The notes under the pieces: model-generated
Databases searched by the model: none
Seen by the model: only the letters and a program-made list of their open reading frames with translations
Told to the model about the DNA's origin: nothing
DNA from: Erpobdella octoculata
Lineage: Eukaryota; Annelida; Clitellata; Hirudinida; Erpobdellidae
DNA length: 64,000 bases
Reading direction: 5' to 3'
NCBI GenBank assembly: GCA_963978895.1
Contig: OZ022238.1
Coordinates: forward strand, 17,672,348 to 17,736,347
Shown: positions 1 through 9,843 of the stretch, piece after piece
Position numbering within the stretch: position 1 is the first letter of the stretch
Layout of the letters: the number at the start of each line of letters is the position of its first letter
Made by a program: the position numbers and the translations under genes

Positions 1-120
1 GGCAGCGGACACACTTCTCCGCATCAACACATTCTACGTTGTTTGACTGCAAGCGAAGCCTCAGAGTTTTTCTGAAAAACGAGTGCTTGCTGGGTAACCA
101 GCTGATCCAAAGTAGTGTAG

Positions 121-463
121 TAATATCCAGAAATGTAGTACTTGGTACTCGTACTCGTACACGAGTACGTCTTTTAAGTACTCGTACTCGTAGTCGAAGT
201 GCTGGTACTCGTACTCGTAGTCGAAGCGTTGGTACTCGCACTAGTACCCGTACATTTTATCCCACTAAGTACTGGTACTGGTTATTCTACTAAATACTCG
301 TTAAACTTGTTTTACAAGTATTCATCGGCTCGTAGTCAAAGCGTTGGTACACGTACTCGGACTCGTAGTCGAAGCGTTGGTGCTTGCACTAGTACTTGTA
401 CATTTTATCTCACTAAGCACTGGTACTTGTTATTCTACTAAATACTCGTTAAACTTGTTTTCA
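121..463. repeat. GTACTC-rich compound duplication
   Basis: Short GTACTC/CTCGTA motifs are embedded in a larger direct duplication. The block from about 206 to 315 recurs at about 354 to 463, a period near 148 bp, and both copies end in the same AT-rich stretch before a TTAAACTTGTTTT motif. The open frames here translate to Arg-Thr or Leu-Val runs and are produced by the repeat, so I do not call a gene. Positions 1-120 and 464-635 show nothing I recognise. Confidence 0.7.
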
Positions 464-635
464 ACGCCTCCCAGATCACTGAAAAATGTTCGATGCATCC
501 TGGTACTCCTGGCACTCCTCCCTTCTGAACAGACCTGTCGATATAATTGTTTTGAATTGCACAGCTTGTCAGTCTCCGAGCAAGGACAGCAAAAATATCT
601 TTCCTTCGACGTTTAACAATAAAATTGGTCAAAAT

Positions 636-800
636 TGGCGGTGGTGGTTAAGCGGTAAAGCGTTCGCCTATCGCCTTGTATGTCGGCGGTTCGAATATCA
701 CCGGCGTCACCATCGTAGCTCCCTTAAGCAAGGAGTTTACAACGCATAGCTCAGGTTGAGTGCCTCGCGGGGTTAACTAACTCTTTTCACTAACCTTAAA
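636..800 (+). repeat. tRNA-derived SINE
   Basis: A pol III type 2 internal promoter is visible: an A-box-like TGGTTAAGCGGT at 645-656 and a B-box GGTTCGAATATC at 688-699. Between them the sequence resembles a decayed tRNA head. A non-tRNA body follows to roughly 800. Related copies lie on the - strand at 39760-39925 and 61625-61755. Exact ends were not determined. It is unlikely to be a functional tRNA because no clean cloverleaf with an acceptor stem is apparent. Confidence 0.6.
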
Positions 801-2080
801 AAAAAACTAATGTATTGCCTTCGAATCTCTTTCTTTCGGAATAAAAATACCCTCTGTTCTTTGCCATTCGTTTTCAATTCTTTTTTTTTTCAAAAACCCA
901 TGAGTAGAGAATGCAATAATCTCAAAACTTATAGCCATTTTTTATAGATAAGATATAGCACCACATTTGGTTCAGGAGCTGATCTGTTTCTTGCTCTGTG
1001 GAAAAATTGAGTAACTTCAAGTAACGAATTCATGCCTTCTCTGAACGGAAAGTATGACACCAGTGTTGTAATATTGCTTAGCCTTATAAGGGTTCTTTGG
1101 AACGGTTTTGTAGTTTATTGAAAGAATAATGAATGAACTTTGGAAATGTATCTATTTCTATGGTTATATTTAAGATGTATTCAACATCAACAAACGGGAA
1201 AATCGTATATATAAAATTTTTTATTAACTTTTAATTAAAAATGTTTAGTTAAACTTTTAATTGCAACTTGTTTAAAATAGTTGATTACTAAACTAAAAAA
1301 ATTATTTCTTAACCTTTTTGTTTTTTATATTGATTTTGGCACTTATGGTTCTTTCAATTAACTAATAACAGGATCAGAGAGTAGAATGACTTACTGCTTG
1401 AAATTTTGTTCTTTAATCATTTAATAACATAATCAAAGAGTAGAATGACTAAATGTTTGAATTTTTATTTTTAACAAAACTGCACATTAAATGTTTATTT
1501 TAAAGATAATCAGTAATAATCACCAAACGTTGCCACAGACGCGCTTATAGGACATCGGCATCTTGCACTGAAATTTTTAGTCCTGACTGTCACCTTAAAG
1601 CTTGATTTTTCAAAACAAGTTTATACTATAGCACAGTGGGCGCGTTGTTAAATTGATCGCGATAGTGAATCCTGGTGTTAACCCCAGTAGCTCTTGCTCT
1701 AAGTAGGAGTCAAGCGTAAGAGTACAGTGGTAAGAAGGCGTGAGCCTGGCCTATCAATAAGAGCAAAACAGTGTAAAATATATATAGAGGCGGCGATTGG
1801 GGGGGGGGGCAAGATTTTGTCCACAAAAAAAATCTTTATTAGCTCACTTTTGCTTGAGTATTTAGATTAGTTGATAAACGTAGTATTTTTCTTACATTTT
1901 GATTTACATCTACTTAGTTATATAATATATTTCTGCTAATATTTTTCAATCTTGTAGTGCCTTCGGTCCATTCCATCGAGCTCGTATTAACTTTAGCCTT
2001 GTCTGTCTGTCCTAGCTTGACATGCATTAAGTAAAATGCTACATATATTATAAATCTAATATGTATATGTATATATATAC
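801..2080. other. AT-rich region, no gene seen
   Basis: No coding frame resembles a known family. A weak 60-bp direct repeat occurs at about 1362-1475, where AGAGTAGAATGACT is seen twice. A short poly-G run is present near 1800. Confidence 0.5.
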
Positions 2081-2084
2081 AATT

Positions 2085-2400
2085 TTTTAGGTCTCGGCTC
2101 GCCCCGTCGATAACTTAGCCCAGCCCGTTTTAAAAACCCAAACTCCTGGCCCGGCACAGCCCGTCTGAATTAGGCACGACCCATTCTTACAGGTCTAGAA
2201 GTTCTATATACTTGATGAAGAACTTCGGCCCGTCCCACCTTGACTTCAGGTTTGGCCCGGCCCAACGGAAGACCCTAAAATCACTAAAATACCTATATAC
2301 TTGGTGAAAAACCTCGGCCCGTCCCACTTTGATTTAAGGTTTGGCCTGGCCCGTGTGAAGACTCTAAAATAACGGCTTGGCCCAGCCGGTGATAAACTGG
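2085..2400. repeat. GGCCCG-rich tandem repeat
   Basis: A GC-rich island within AT-rich DNA. Two units of about 89 bp follow each other at about 2202-2290 and 2291-2378, each with TCGGCCCGTCCCAC and GTTTGGCC motifs. A related GGGCCG-rich stretch occurs at 63160-63290. This composition is seen in ends of some DNA transposons, but no terminal inverted repeat is clear, so the class is unknown. Confidence 0.5.
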
Positions 2401-2433
2401 ACTTAGCTACTTTTAACCGGCACAAAACTTCAA

Positions 2434-2895
2434 AATACTAATTTTTACATTTGTAGCACTTACAGTTTTTGAGTAGCAGTTATTTCGAAATCAAATAACC
2501 CTTATTTCAACCCCACATTTGAAGTCCTGGAAACCAAATTTTTAAAATATTTTGAAATACTTATAGCATTATTTTCTGAGTAAATACTAAATACTAATTT
2601 TGACATCTGTAGCATTCACAGTTTTTGAGTAGCAGTTACTTTAAAAACCAAAGAAACCTTTTTTCCACCCCACATTTGAGGTCCTGAAAACCAAAATTTC
2701 AAAAAATGGTGAAACACATATTCTTATTTTTAGAGTAGAAACTAAATACTAATTTTTACTTTTGTAGCATTTACAGTTTTTGAGTAGCAGCTACTTTAAA
2801 AACCAGGTAACACAATTTTCAAACCCACATTTGAGGTCCGGGAAACCGAATTTTCAAAAATTGGTGAAACATGTATCTTTTTATTTTTTAAGAAG
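2434..2895. repeat. 155-bp tandem repeat, about three copies
   Basis: Units start with AAATACTAATTTT at about 2434, 2588 and 2745, giving spacings of about 154 and 157 bp. Each contains GTTTTTGAGTAGCAG and CCCACATTTGA. The copies have diverged visibly. No coding function is seen. Confidence 0.75.
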
Positions 2896-3059
2896 AATCC
2901 ATACACCAAATTTTAAAATCTCCTCATTCTTGGTTTTCGAGATATACATTGTTTTAGAAAAAAGTGTGTTCCTCTACACTACAACACGACCAGGCCGGAG
3001 AGCTAAAAAGGAAGTGATTTTAAACAAAAAATAATAAGATATAAGCCCAAGACCTAATA

Positions 3060-3247
3060 AATATAAAATTTTATTCAAATTTTTTAAGCAACTAAATTTA
3101 ATTATTTTTTTAGTTAGCAACTGAAAAAATTAGTTAAACTATCACTTTAACTAACTTTTTTGACTTAGTTAAACTTTGCTTTTAATTAAAAAAATTGTAG
3201 TTAAGCTATAAGTTAGTAACTTTTTAGTTAACCTTTGCCCATCACTG
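3060..3247 (-). mobile_element. hAT-type element terminus
   Basis: Read on the - strand from 3247, the sequence begins CAGTGATGGGC and continues with degenerate TTAACTAAAA repeats. CAGTGATGGG is a typical hAT terminal sequence, and a second copy opens at 35958. The other end of this element was not found in the window, so this is a one-sided fragment. Confidence 0.5.
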
Positions 3248-3249
3248 CT

Positions 3250-3770
3250 CGCTTGCTATCATGCTCGTTTTCGCTCTCCCGGTTCCTTTCTCTTTCCCGC
3301 TTGCTCTCCCGTTCCCAATCACTCTTTTGCTTCAACTTGTTTTTCCGTTACCACTTGCTCTCCCGTTCTTATTTGCTTGCCCAATCCCGCTTTTTTTCTC
3401 TCTCCTAAATTATTTTTGCCCACAAAAAGTGAAAAAGATTTGTTAATTGTTGTTTGAAATCTTCTTCAAATTTTGTTATGTAAACTGAATTTTAATTTTG
3501 TTACGCAATAACCTTTGATATTCGTACAAATAAACTGTTGACCTGAATGATTTTTGGGCGTGAAAAGTAAAATAAAATTAATAAAAAATACAAATTTTAA
3601 TAAAAAAATTAAAAAAAAACTATGTTAATTGATACCTACCCTATCTTGTTTTTTCTTTAAATTCTACCTCCATGCTAAATTTTGTTAAAATTGGTCCAGC
3701 GGCTTGGATTTGTATAGAAGACAAACAGACAAGCAGACAGACAATAATTTTAAACTCTTTGTATTAACTT
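3250..3770 (-). mobile_element. Helitron-like element, decayed
   Basis: On the - strand this region has the same order as better copies elsewhere: a GTCTGTCTG-rich 5' zone, a body with a GGACCAATTTTAAC-type motif, then a minisatellite of GGGAACGGGAAAGC-like units. The body is shared with 35510-35720 and 38775-39020. The diagnostic 3' hairpin and CTAG are missing, probably cut off by the adjoining hAT end at 3247. Confidence 0.45.
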
Positions 3771-3866
3771 TACTGCCATTCTTGCTTGCTTGCTTGATTG
3801 TTCAAATGTTTGCCAACCTTTAAAGTAAAAATTAACTAACTTCCTGTCATTCAACCGTGCTTAAAC

Positions 3867-4124
3867 TTAAAATATGGGCTTGTTCCCCATGGCAATGCAT
3901 TCTATAGAAGTAAAACAAATTTTTTGAAAAAAATCTTTTGTGTTCAGGGCCTCCGTCAAATCATCTTCTGCATTAAATTCGTACCCCTCTGGGTCAAACC
4001 CATTGTCCTCCAATGACATCCGGAGACGGTCCACAAGATCAGACTTTTTTCTCTTATCATTAAGCTTTTGTTTCTTAAGCTCCCGCTTCAAATCATTCTT
4101 GGAAAGTACTTCAAGTAACTGCAA
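3867..4124 (-). pseudogene. SAP-domain gag-like fragment of an LTR element
   Basis: About 65 N-terminal residues match the start of the two other SAP-type elements in this window: L-x3-LKRELKKQ, then KKSDLVDRL, then a GFDPEGYEF segment. This is the helix-extended-helix SAP fold, normally a DNA-binding module. The tail after about residue 65 is unrelated and overlaps a repeat, so the ORF is truncated. Just upstream on the same strand is a primer-binding-site-like sequence (4140-4158) and an LTR start at about 4160. I infer the 5' remnant of a third SAP-type LTR element, interrupted by the Gypsy insertion at 4198. Confidence 0.6.
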
Positions 4125-4139
4125 AAATCATTTTATTTT

Positions 4140-4164
4140 AAATCCCACTTCTGACACCAATGTT

Positions 4165-4197
<33 letters not shown>
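4140..4197 (-). mobile_element. Primer binding site and LTR start of the SAP-type remnant
   Basis: The + strand reads ATCCCACTTCTGACACCA and is followed directly by TGTTACAATATAT. On the - strand this is LTR end then a site complementary to the 3' end of a leucine-type tRNA with its CCA. The LTR runs into an (AT)n tract in which the intact Gypsy element is inserted. Confidence 0.55.
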
Positions 4198-4201
<4 letters not shown>

Positions 4202-4407
4202 ATAATATTCAGGTTCTTTGAAAATGGTCCTTTATTACTTAGAAGAAATACACACTTAATCAAAACAAAAAAACTTGTATCTTAGTAACTGTAATTAAGA
4301 CTGGTTGATTGAAGTTATGTAAACACTCACTGTATATTTTTCTGATCTTTCTTAGTTATGAATCTTCTGAGGTTTATCAGCCTCGATTATAAACCATAGA
4401 TATAAAA
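4198..4407 (-). repeat. 3' LTR of the intact Gypsy element
   Basis: A 210-bp direct repeat, indistinguishable by eye from 9315-9524. It carries the polyadenylation and promoter regions expected of an LTR, but I did not identify these signals individually. Confidence 0.9.
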
Positions 4408-4418
4408 CTACCCTCTTC

Positions 4419-7400
4419 TTAATCCTGTTCGTCCCGAACAGTTTCATTGCCTCCATAATATTTGGCAAGGCGGTCAACATGAATTACTTTCATCTTAGTA
4501 CGTTGGCCCTTTTGAATCCGGTAGATGACATCATTGATCTTTTTAATAATTCTATATGGTCCTTCCCAGTCTTGTTGAAGTTTAGGTGATTTCCCAATTT
4601 TACGTTGTGGATTGTAGAACCACACCAAATCATTTTCTTTAAACTCTTTCATATTTGATTGACGATCATACCGAGTTTTCATTCTTTCGCTGGCTGCTTT
4701 GATCCTATTTCGGGCTACAAAATGAATTTCATTTAACCGAGCCCGCAATTGTGAGGCATACTCGCTTTCCGATTCTACTTTGTCTCCCGGACTTCCAAAC
4801 ATAAGATCGCAAGGAAGTCGCATCTCCCGTCCAAATAACATTTTACTTGGAGTGGCCTTCGTCGTGTTGTGAACCGATCCTCTGTAAGCCATCAAAAATA
4901 ACGGAATGTGTTTATCCCAATCAACTTGGTTTTCACCGACCATCTTAGACAAGTGCTGTTGAATAGTTCGATTAAATCGTTCCACCATACCGTCAGACTG
5001 AGGATGAAGGGGAGTTGTGCGGGTTTTATGTATGCCTAAAACACGGCACATTTCTCTAAACAGCTGTGAATCAAAGTTCCTGCCCTGATCTGAATGGAGC
5101 TCCATTGGTACTCCATAGCGACTAACCCAGCCATCAACAACAACGTTGGCAACTGTCACTGCTTCTTGATTAGGTATAGCAAAAACCTCTGGCCATTTTG
5201 TAAAATAATCTATGACCACAAGAATGTACTTATTGCCAGATTTTGACACTGGAAATGGACCTGCTAAATCTATAGCAATTCTTTCAAAAGGGGAACCTAC
5301 ATTGTACTGTTGTAAATGGTCCTTTGTTTTAGCGTGTGGTCCTTTACTAGCGGCACAGGTATCACATTTTTTACACCATTCCTCTACATCCATCTTACAG
5401 TATACCCAATAAAATCTTTGGCGGATCTTGTCCAACGTTTTATTCATCCCTAGATGTCCCCCTGATACTCCGGAGTGCATTTGTTGGAGCACTTCTGGCA
5501 CTTTTAATTTTGGAATAATTAATTGCAAAACATTGGTGGAACCATCAGTGCTTTCCCAAATTCTTTTTAGAGATCCGTTTACAATCCTTAGAGAGTCCCA
5601 TTGTGCCCAATACGATTTAGTAGCAGGACTCAATTCAGAAATCTCTTGCCAGTCAGGTTTCTTCCCTTCTTCCATCCATCTCAAAATCGGCCCTATATCA
5701 TCATCTTTTAACTGTTCGTCTCGAATCACATCATCTGACCAAGTGTCGTCAATTTGAAACCGTACCTGAAAACACTGATTATTCATTTCCTTCCCCTCCA
5801 TGCGAATGCAATACTTACATTCATCATTGCAAGGTCGTCGTGACAGTGCGTCAGCATTTTTGTGCTGTTCACCCTTCCGATGCTGAATTTCAAACTCGTA
5901 TGATTGTAAACGTTCGATCCACCTAGCCACTTGTTCTTCTGGATTTTTAAAATTTAAAAGCCATTTCAAAGCAGCGTGATCCGTTCTCAACAAAAACTTT
6001 TGACCATATAAATACTTGTGAAAGTGCTTAATAGAATCAACGATTGCTAATAACTCACGTCTGGTGACGCAATAATTGCGCTCCGGTTTCGACAAAGTTC
6101 TGCTATAATAAGCTATAACCTTTTCATTACCGTCAATAATTTGACTAAGCACTGCCCCTATTCCTTCATTGCTTGCATCTGTGTCTAATAGGAAATCTTT
6201 TCCAGGGATTGGATACGACAGAACTGGCGTCAAACTCAAAGCTATTTTTAACCGTTCGAACGCCTGTTGATTTGCCTCTGACCAATCAAACGGTGCATTC
6301 TTTTCTGTAAGCTTATATAGTTCCTTTGCAATGCTGGAAAAGCTGGCTACAAATCGTCGATAATATGTGCACAAAGCAAGAAAGCTTCTTAATTCTTGAA
6401 AATTTCTCGGAACAGGCCAATGGTTAACCGCTTCAATTTTCTCAGGATCGGTTCCTACCTCTTCGGCAGAAACTATATGACCAAGATATTTCACCTTGCT
6501 TTTGAAAAGTGCACACTTCGACGGATTTAGCTTCATACCAGCATCTCGGATCCTCTGGAAAACTTCTCCAAGATTGTGTAGATGCTCTTCAAACGTCTTT
6601 CCAACAACAATAATGTCGTCCAAATAAACAAGACACGTTCTCCAATTTAATCCTTGTAACACATACTCCATAAGTCGCTCGAAAGTTGCGGGTGCGTTGC
6701 ACAAGCCAAATGGCATCACTGTAAATTGCCACAATCCTTCACCTATTGAAAAGGCAGTTTTCTCGCGATCCTGGGGATGTATTCCCACCTGCCAATATCC
6801 ACTCTTAAGATCTAAAGTAGAAAACATTCGAGATCCCGCAAGTGTATCGATGGTGTCATCGATTCTGGGCAAAGGGTAACTATCTTTTTGTGTGACCTCG
6901 TTCAACATTCTGTAGTCGACACAAAAACGTAGCGAGTTATCTTTCTTCCTTACAAGTACTACAGGTGAACTCCATGGACTATTGGATGGTTCAATAACTC
7001 CTTGTTTCTTCATCTTTTCTAGCATCTTTCTAGCTTCTTCTCGTTTTGCCAGTGGAAGCCTTCGTGGCAGTTGACGAATGGGCTCTGTATTTCCAGTTCG
7101 AATTCGGTGTTCAACGATCTTTGTTTTCCCATTGTCTTCTTCGTCAATAGCTATTATATCACAATATTCTTCAATCAGCTTTTCCGCTTTGACATAGTCC
7201 ATTGGTTTTAATGAAGTTTTAGCGGCTTCAAGCAGATTTTGAATTTGCGAGTACTTCATTCTCTTTTTATTATTATTTTTACCAACCACTGTGGTACATG
7301 CCACTATGTGATCGACTGGGCTGCATACCGCAATTTCATCACCTTTTGTTATTTGCTTTTCGCATTCTGTCACATTCATAACTCTGACTGGCACGTAGCT

Positions 7401-9284
7401 TCCTGACTCCGTTCGTACCAGTGTTTTTCCAATCATTAATCCATGTTTTTCAACTCCGTTCAGGGGCTCGATGAACCCAACAACTCTTAAGTTTTTCTCA
7501 TTCTCTATTCTTGCCCAAACCAAAGATTCCGACTGAGCAGGTACAATGATGCTCTTTGTTACCAATACTCGCTTTATCGAATTTGTTTCGCCTTTATAGC
7601 AAACAGGTATTTCCATATTTCCCTGTCTGAATGTTCCCATTTTTAAGTCCACTGCAAATCCCTGAATTCTCATAAAGTCAAGCCCAAGTAGGCATTCTTC
7701 TTCTATATCAGCAACCAAAAACTGATGCTGAAAAGTCTTATTTCCCAGCCTTATTTCAGTTTGAATTTTGCCAACTACTGGAACAAGCTCTCCTGTTGCA
7801 GTCTTTAAACGGATGTGCTTTCCACCTTGTAAAACCTCTCCTTTCGCCAAACAAGGTTTTATGATTGAACAAGAAGCTCCCGTATCAATAATAAACTTAC
7901 AATTTCTCATTCCTAATCTACCTTCCACAAATAAACTAGTTCCTTTTCCAAGAACGGTAACTGGCACAACTCTGCAAAGCAAATTATCTTTTACCTTCAC
8001 AGAATCTGATTTTTTCTTGTTGGATTGGGCCTTTATGGGTTTTCCTTGTTTGACATCATTACGCCTACAGTGATCCATTTTCTCCTGTTGCCTGGGTCTA
8101 AACATCTGAATTATACAGTCTTTTTGTAGATGTCCCAGTTTTCCACAACTCCAGCAGCGTGGTGAGCTATTCCCTTTCCAGTTAATTTTTTCCTTAATAA
8201 CTCTCCGGACTCGATCATCCAGTTCATCTTCGTCCTTGCTTCCCAATTTTTTTACGTGACGAGACCCATCAGATGGCTCCACAGAGGCTTCATAATTTAT
8301 TGCAAATGTCAAAGCTTCGCTGGGACTAGCTACGCGGGCAACCCTAAGAGCCTTTTGGGTTTCAGAGTTCTTCAAGGCTGCTATGAATCCATCCGCAATA
8401 ATTGTATTGAGGACATTTCGAGGGCACAAGGGATATCCCAGATTTGCGAGTCGTTCTATATCCGCTTCCAGCTGTTGCAAGCTTTCTTCGGGTTTCTGGC
8501 GTCGACACTTGAGTTGAGCTCGAAAAATTTCTGGCGCGTGTTGATTACCGAATCTGCTCTCGAGAACCTTCACGATTGCATCGTAATCATCACTATCTGC
8601 AATAAGCTCGAGAAGCTGTAAGGCTTCTCCCCTCAAAGAAAATATCAGATTTTCCGCCTTCTGCTGGCTGGTTAACCAATTATTTTTTCTGGCAGCAATT
8701 TCAAATTGAGCTTTGTAGACGGACCATGACACAGTGCCATCAAAAGCCGGGGTCTTGGCATGTTCAACGGAATGAATTCTTTCTTGGATATGGCAACCAT
8801 TCTGTACTTGTTTGACCATATTGTTCAATCTTGTTTCGATTTCTCCGACGTTTTCTTTCACCAGCTTCTCTAGGTTACTGACTCTGTTTTCAACTTCTGA
8901 TAAACGAAGCCGATCGTCAATAATTAGCTCTTCAATTCTTCGTTGCGCTGCTCTGTTCTCTTCTTGTGCTGTTCTGTTTTCTTCTTGTGCTGCTCTGTTC
9001 TCTTCTTGTGCTGTTCTGTTTTCTTCTTGTGCTGCTCTGTTTTCTTCTTGTGCTGCTCTGTTTTCTTCTTGTGCTGCTATGCTTTCCTCTCTCATCAATG
9101 TCATCAATTCCATTGGGGTTTTGATTTCAAACTCAAAAGTATCTGGGTCTTTTCCTTCACCTTCGAGAGATTGTTGCAGCCTTTCTTTTAGCTCGTTCTT
9201 TTTGCCAATAGTAGATAAACCCCTCAGAAGAAGCTGCCCTTTTAAATCTGAGCACTTCAATTCTTCCAAAGTAATTAAACCCAT
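4419..9284 (-). CDS. Gypsy gag-pol polyprotein with N-terminal SAP domain
   Basis: A 1621-residue polyprotein if started at the ATG at 9284; the frame is open further upstream through the primer binding site and LTR. Order: SAP-like helix-extended-helix (about residues 5-50); a coiled-coil stretch of six near-identical EENRAAQ/EENRTAQ heptads (about 85-130); capsid-like gag; CX2CX4HX4C zinc knuckle near residue 375; aspartic protease with DTGA near 465; reverse transcriptase with YLDD near 888; RNase H with TDHAAL; integrase with an H-H-C-C zinc domain near 1280-1310 and a D,D,E core (IAIDLAGP, HSDQGRNF, HPQSDGMVERF). All catalytic motifs are present and no stop or frameshift interrupts them. 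Gag and pol are one frame. The element should be autonomous if transcribed. Confidence 0.93.
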   Translation of the reverse strand: MGLITLEELKCSDLKGQLLLRGLSTIGKKNELKERLQQSLEGEGKDPDTFEFEIKTPMELMTLMREESIAAQEENRAAQEENRAAQEENRTAQEENRAAQEENRTAQEENRAAQRRIEELIIDDRLRLSEVENRVSNLEKLVKENVGEIETRLNNMVKQVQNGCHIQERIHSVEHAKTPAFDGTVSWSVYKAQFEIAARKNNWLTSQQKAENLIFSLRGEALQLLELIADSDDYDAIVKVLESRFGNQHAPEIFRAQLKCRRQKPEESLQQLEADIERLANLGYPLCPRNVLNTIIADGFIAALKNSETQKALRVARVASPSEALTFAINYEASVEPSDGSRHVKKLGSKDEDELDDRVRRVIKEKINWKGNSSPRCWSCGKLGHLQKDCIIQMFRPRQQEKMDHCRRNDVKQGKPIKAQSNKKKSDSVKVKDNLLCRVVPVTVLGKGTSLFVEGRLGMRNCKFIIDTGASCSIIKPCLAKGEVLQGGKHIRLKTATGELVPVVGKIQTEIRLGNKTFQHQFLVADIEEECLLGLDFMRIQGFAVDLKMGTFRQGNMEIPVCYKGETNSIKRVLVTKSIIVPAQSESLVWARIENEKNLRVVGFIEPLNGVEKHGLMIGKTLVRTESGSYVPVRVMNVTECEKQITKGDEIAVCSPVDHIVACTTVVGKNNNKKRMKYSQIQNLLEAAKTSLKPMDYVKAEKLIEEYCDIIAIDEEDNGKTKIVEHRIRTGNTEPIRQLPRRLPLAKREEARKMLEKMKKQGVIEPSNSPWSSPVVLVRKKDNSLRFCVDYRMLNEVTQKDSYPLPRIDDTIDTLAGSRMFSTLDLKSGYWQVGIHPQDREKTAFSIGEGLWQFTVMPFGLCNAPATFERLMEYVLQGLNWRTCLVYLDDIIVVGKTFEEHLHNLGEVFQRIRDAGMKLNPSKCALFKSKVKYLGHIVSAEEVGTDPEKIEAVNHWPVPRNFQELRSFLALCTYYRRFVASFSSIAKELYKLTEKNAPFDWSEANQQAFERLKIALSLTPVLSYPIPGKDFLLDTDASNEGIGAVLSQIIDGNEKVIAYYSRTLSKPERNYCVTRRELLAIVDSIKHFHKYLYGQKFLLRTDHAALKWLLNFKNPEEQVARWIERLQSYEFEIQHRKGEQHKNADALSRRPCNDECKYCIRMEGKEMNNQCFQVRFQIDDTWSDDVIRDEQLKDDDIGPILRWMEEGKKPDWQEISELSPATKSYWAQWDSLRIVNGSLKRIWESTDGSTNVLQLIIPKLKVPEVLQQMHSGVSGGHLGMNKTLDKIRQRFYWVYCKMDVEEWCKKCDTCAASKGPHAKTKDHLQQYNVGSPFERIAIDLAGPFPVSKSGNKYILVVIDYFTKWPEVFAIPNQEAVTVANVVVDGWVSRYGVPMELHSDQGRNFDSQLFREMCRVLGIHKTRTTPLHPQSDGMVERFNRTIQQHLSKMVGENQVDWDKHIPLFLMAYRGSVHNTTKATPSKMLFGREMRLPCDLMFGSPGDKVESESEYASQLRARLNEIHFVARNRIKAASERMKTRYDRQSNMKEFKENDLVWFYNPQRKIGKSPKLQQDWEGPYRIIKKINDVIYRIQKGQRTKMKVIHVDRLAKYYGGNETVRDEQD

Positions 9285-9314
9285 TTCCAAAAGTATCCTG
9301 CTTCTGACACCAGG

Positions 9315-9524
9315 TGTTATAATATTCAGGTTCTTTGAAAATGGTCCTTTATTACTTAGAAGAAATACACACTTAATCAAAACAAAAAAACTTGTATCTT
9401 AGTAACTGTAATTAAGACTGGTTGATTGAAGTTATGTAAACACTCACTGTATATTTTTCTGATCTTTCTTAGTTATGAATCTTCTGAGGTTTATCAGCCT
9501 CGATTATAAACCATAGATATAAAA
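9315..9524 (-). repeat. 5' LTR of the intact Gypsy element
   Basis: Identical to 4198-4407. The first ATG of the long frame lies inside this LTR, upstream of the primer binding site, and is therefore an unlikely protein start. Confidence 0.9.

Positions 9525-9576
<52 letters not shown>
9525..9576. repeat. (AT)n/(GT)n tract
   Basis: About ten AT units followed by GT units between the Gypsy 5' LTR and the palindrome arm of the next region. Confidence 0.9.
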
Positions 9577-9577
<1 letters not shown>

Positions 9578-9622
9578 TACATATTTATTTTTACACTGTT
9601 TAATGCTGTGATAACATGATAT
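9577..9622 (+). repeat. Left arm of a palindrome flanking the Penelope-like element
   Basis: The segment containing ACTGTTTAATGCTGTGATAA is the reverse complement, with a few changes, of 13485-13530. The arms face each other across the Penelope-like element, and both are bounded on the inside by ATs. Confidence 0.7.
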
Positions 9623-9639
9623 ATATATATATATATATT

Positions 9640-9843
9640 TTTCAAATAATTAGGAACAAGATGTTCTTTCAGACACGCTTTATTAAAGACTATGGCCCAT
9701 TTCTTATTACAAACTTTTTCTATCAGACGTGAAACTTTTCGAAAATCAGAAATACCAAGACACTTTTGAACCACCTGGTATATATTTTTATTAATGTTTT
9801 GGTCATGAGCTGACCTGCAGGTTTCGGCTTTATTAGCCATCAT
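9640..9843 (-). pseudogene. Penelope-like ORF N-terminal fragment
   Basis: About 68 residues beginning MMANKAETCR and ending NYLKN before running into (AT)n. The stretch with CNKKWAIVFNKACL and HLVPNYL resembles, from family knowledge, the helical N-terminal segment of Penelope-like polyproteins that precedes the RT. The first codons overlap the hammerhead-like motif. There is no downstream continuation in this copy. Confidence 0.45.

Larger units (their letters stand above)
4198..9524 (-). mobile_element. Intact Ty3/Gypsy LTR retrotransposon with SAP domain
   Basis: Two direct LTRs of 210 bp (4198-4407 and 9315-9524) look identical base for base. The - strand order is 5' LTR, primer binding site, one long ORF, a purine-rich tract (AAGAAGAGGG at about 4411-4420), 3' LTR. 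The primer binding site lies next to the 5' LTR (about 9297-9314) and matches a leucine-type tRNA 3' end. LTR ends are TGTTATAATATTC on one side and a TATAAAA-type sequence on the other, which is less canonical than TG..CA. Both flanks are (AT)n, so a target duplication cannot be read. Identical LTRs and an unbroken ORF indicate very recent insertion. Confidence 0.92.

Noticed and set aside
121..463. CRISPR-like array
   Set aside because: The repeats are short, overlapping and direct with no unique spacers, and the genome is animal.
636..720. A functional tRNA gene
   Set aside because: A and B boxes are present, but no acceptor stem or normal anticodon arm can be formed; related copies show it is a SINE.
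8812..9402. Ser/Phe/Cys-rich frame on the + strand opposite gag
   Set aside because: It is the antisense of the heptad-repeat and SAP region of the intact Gypsy ORF.
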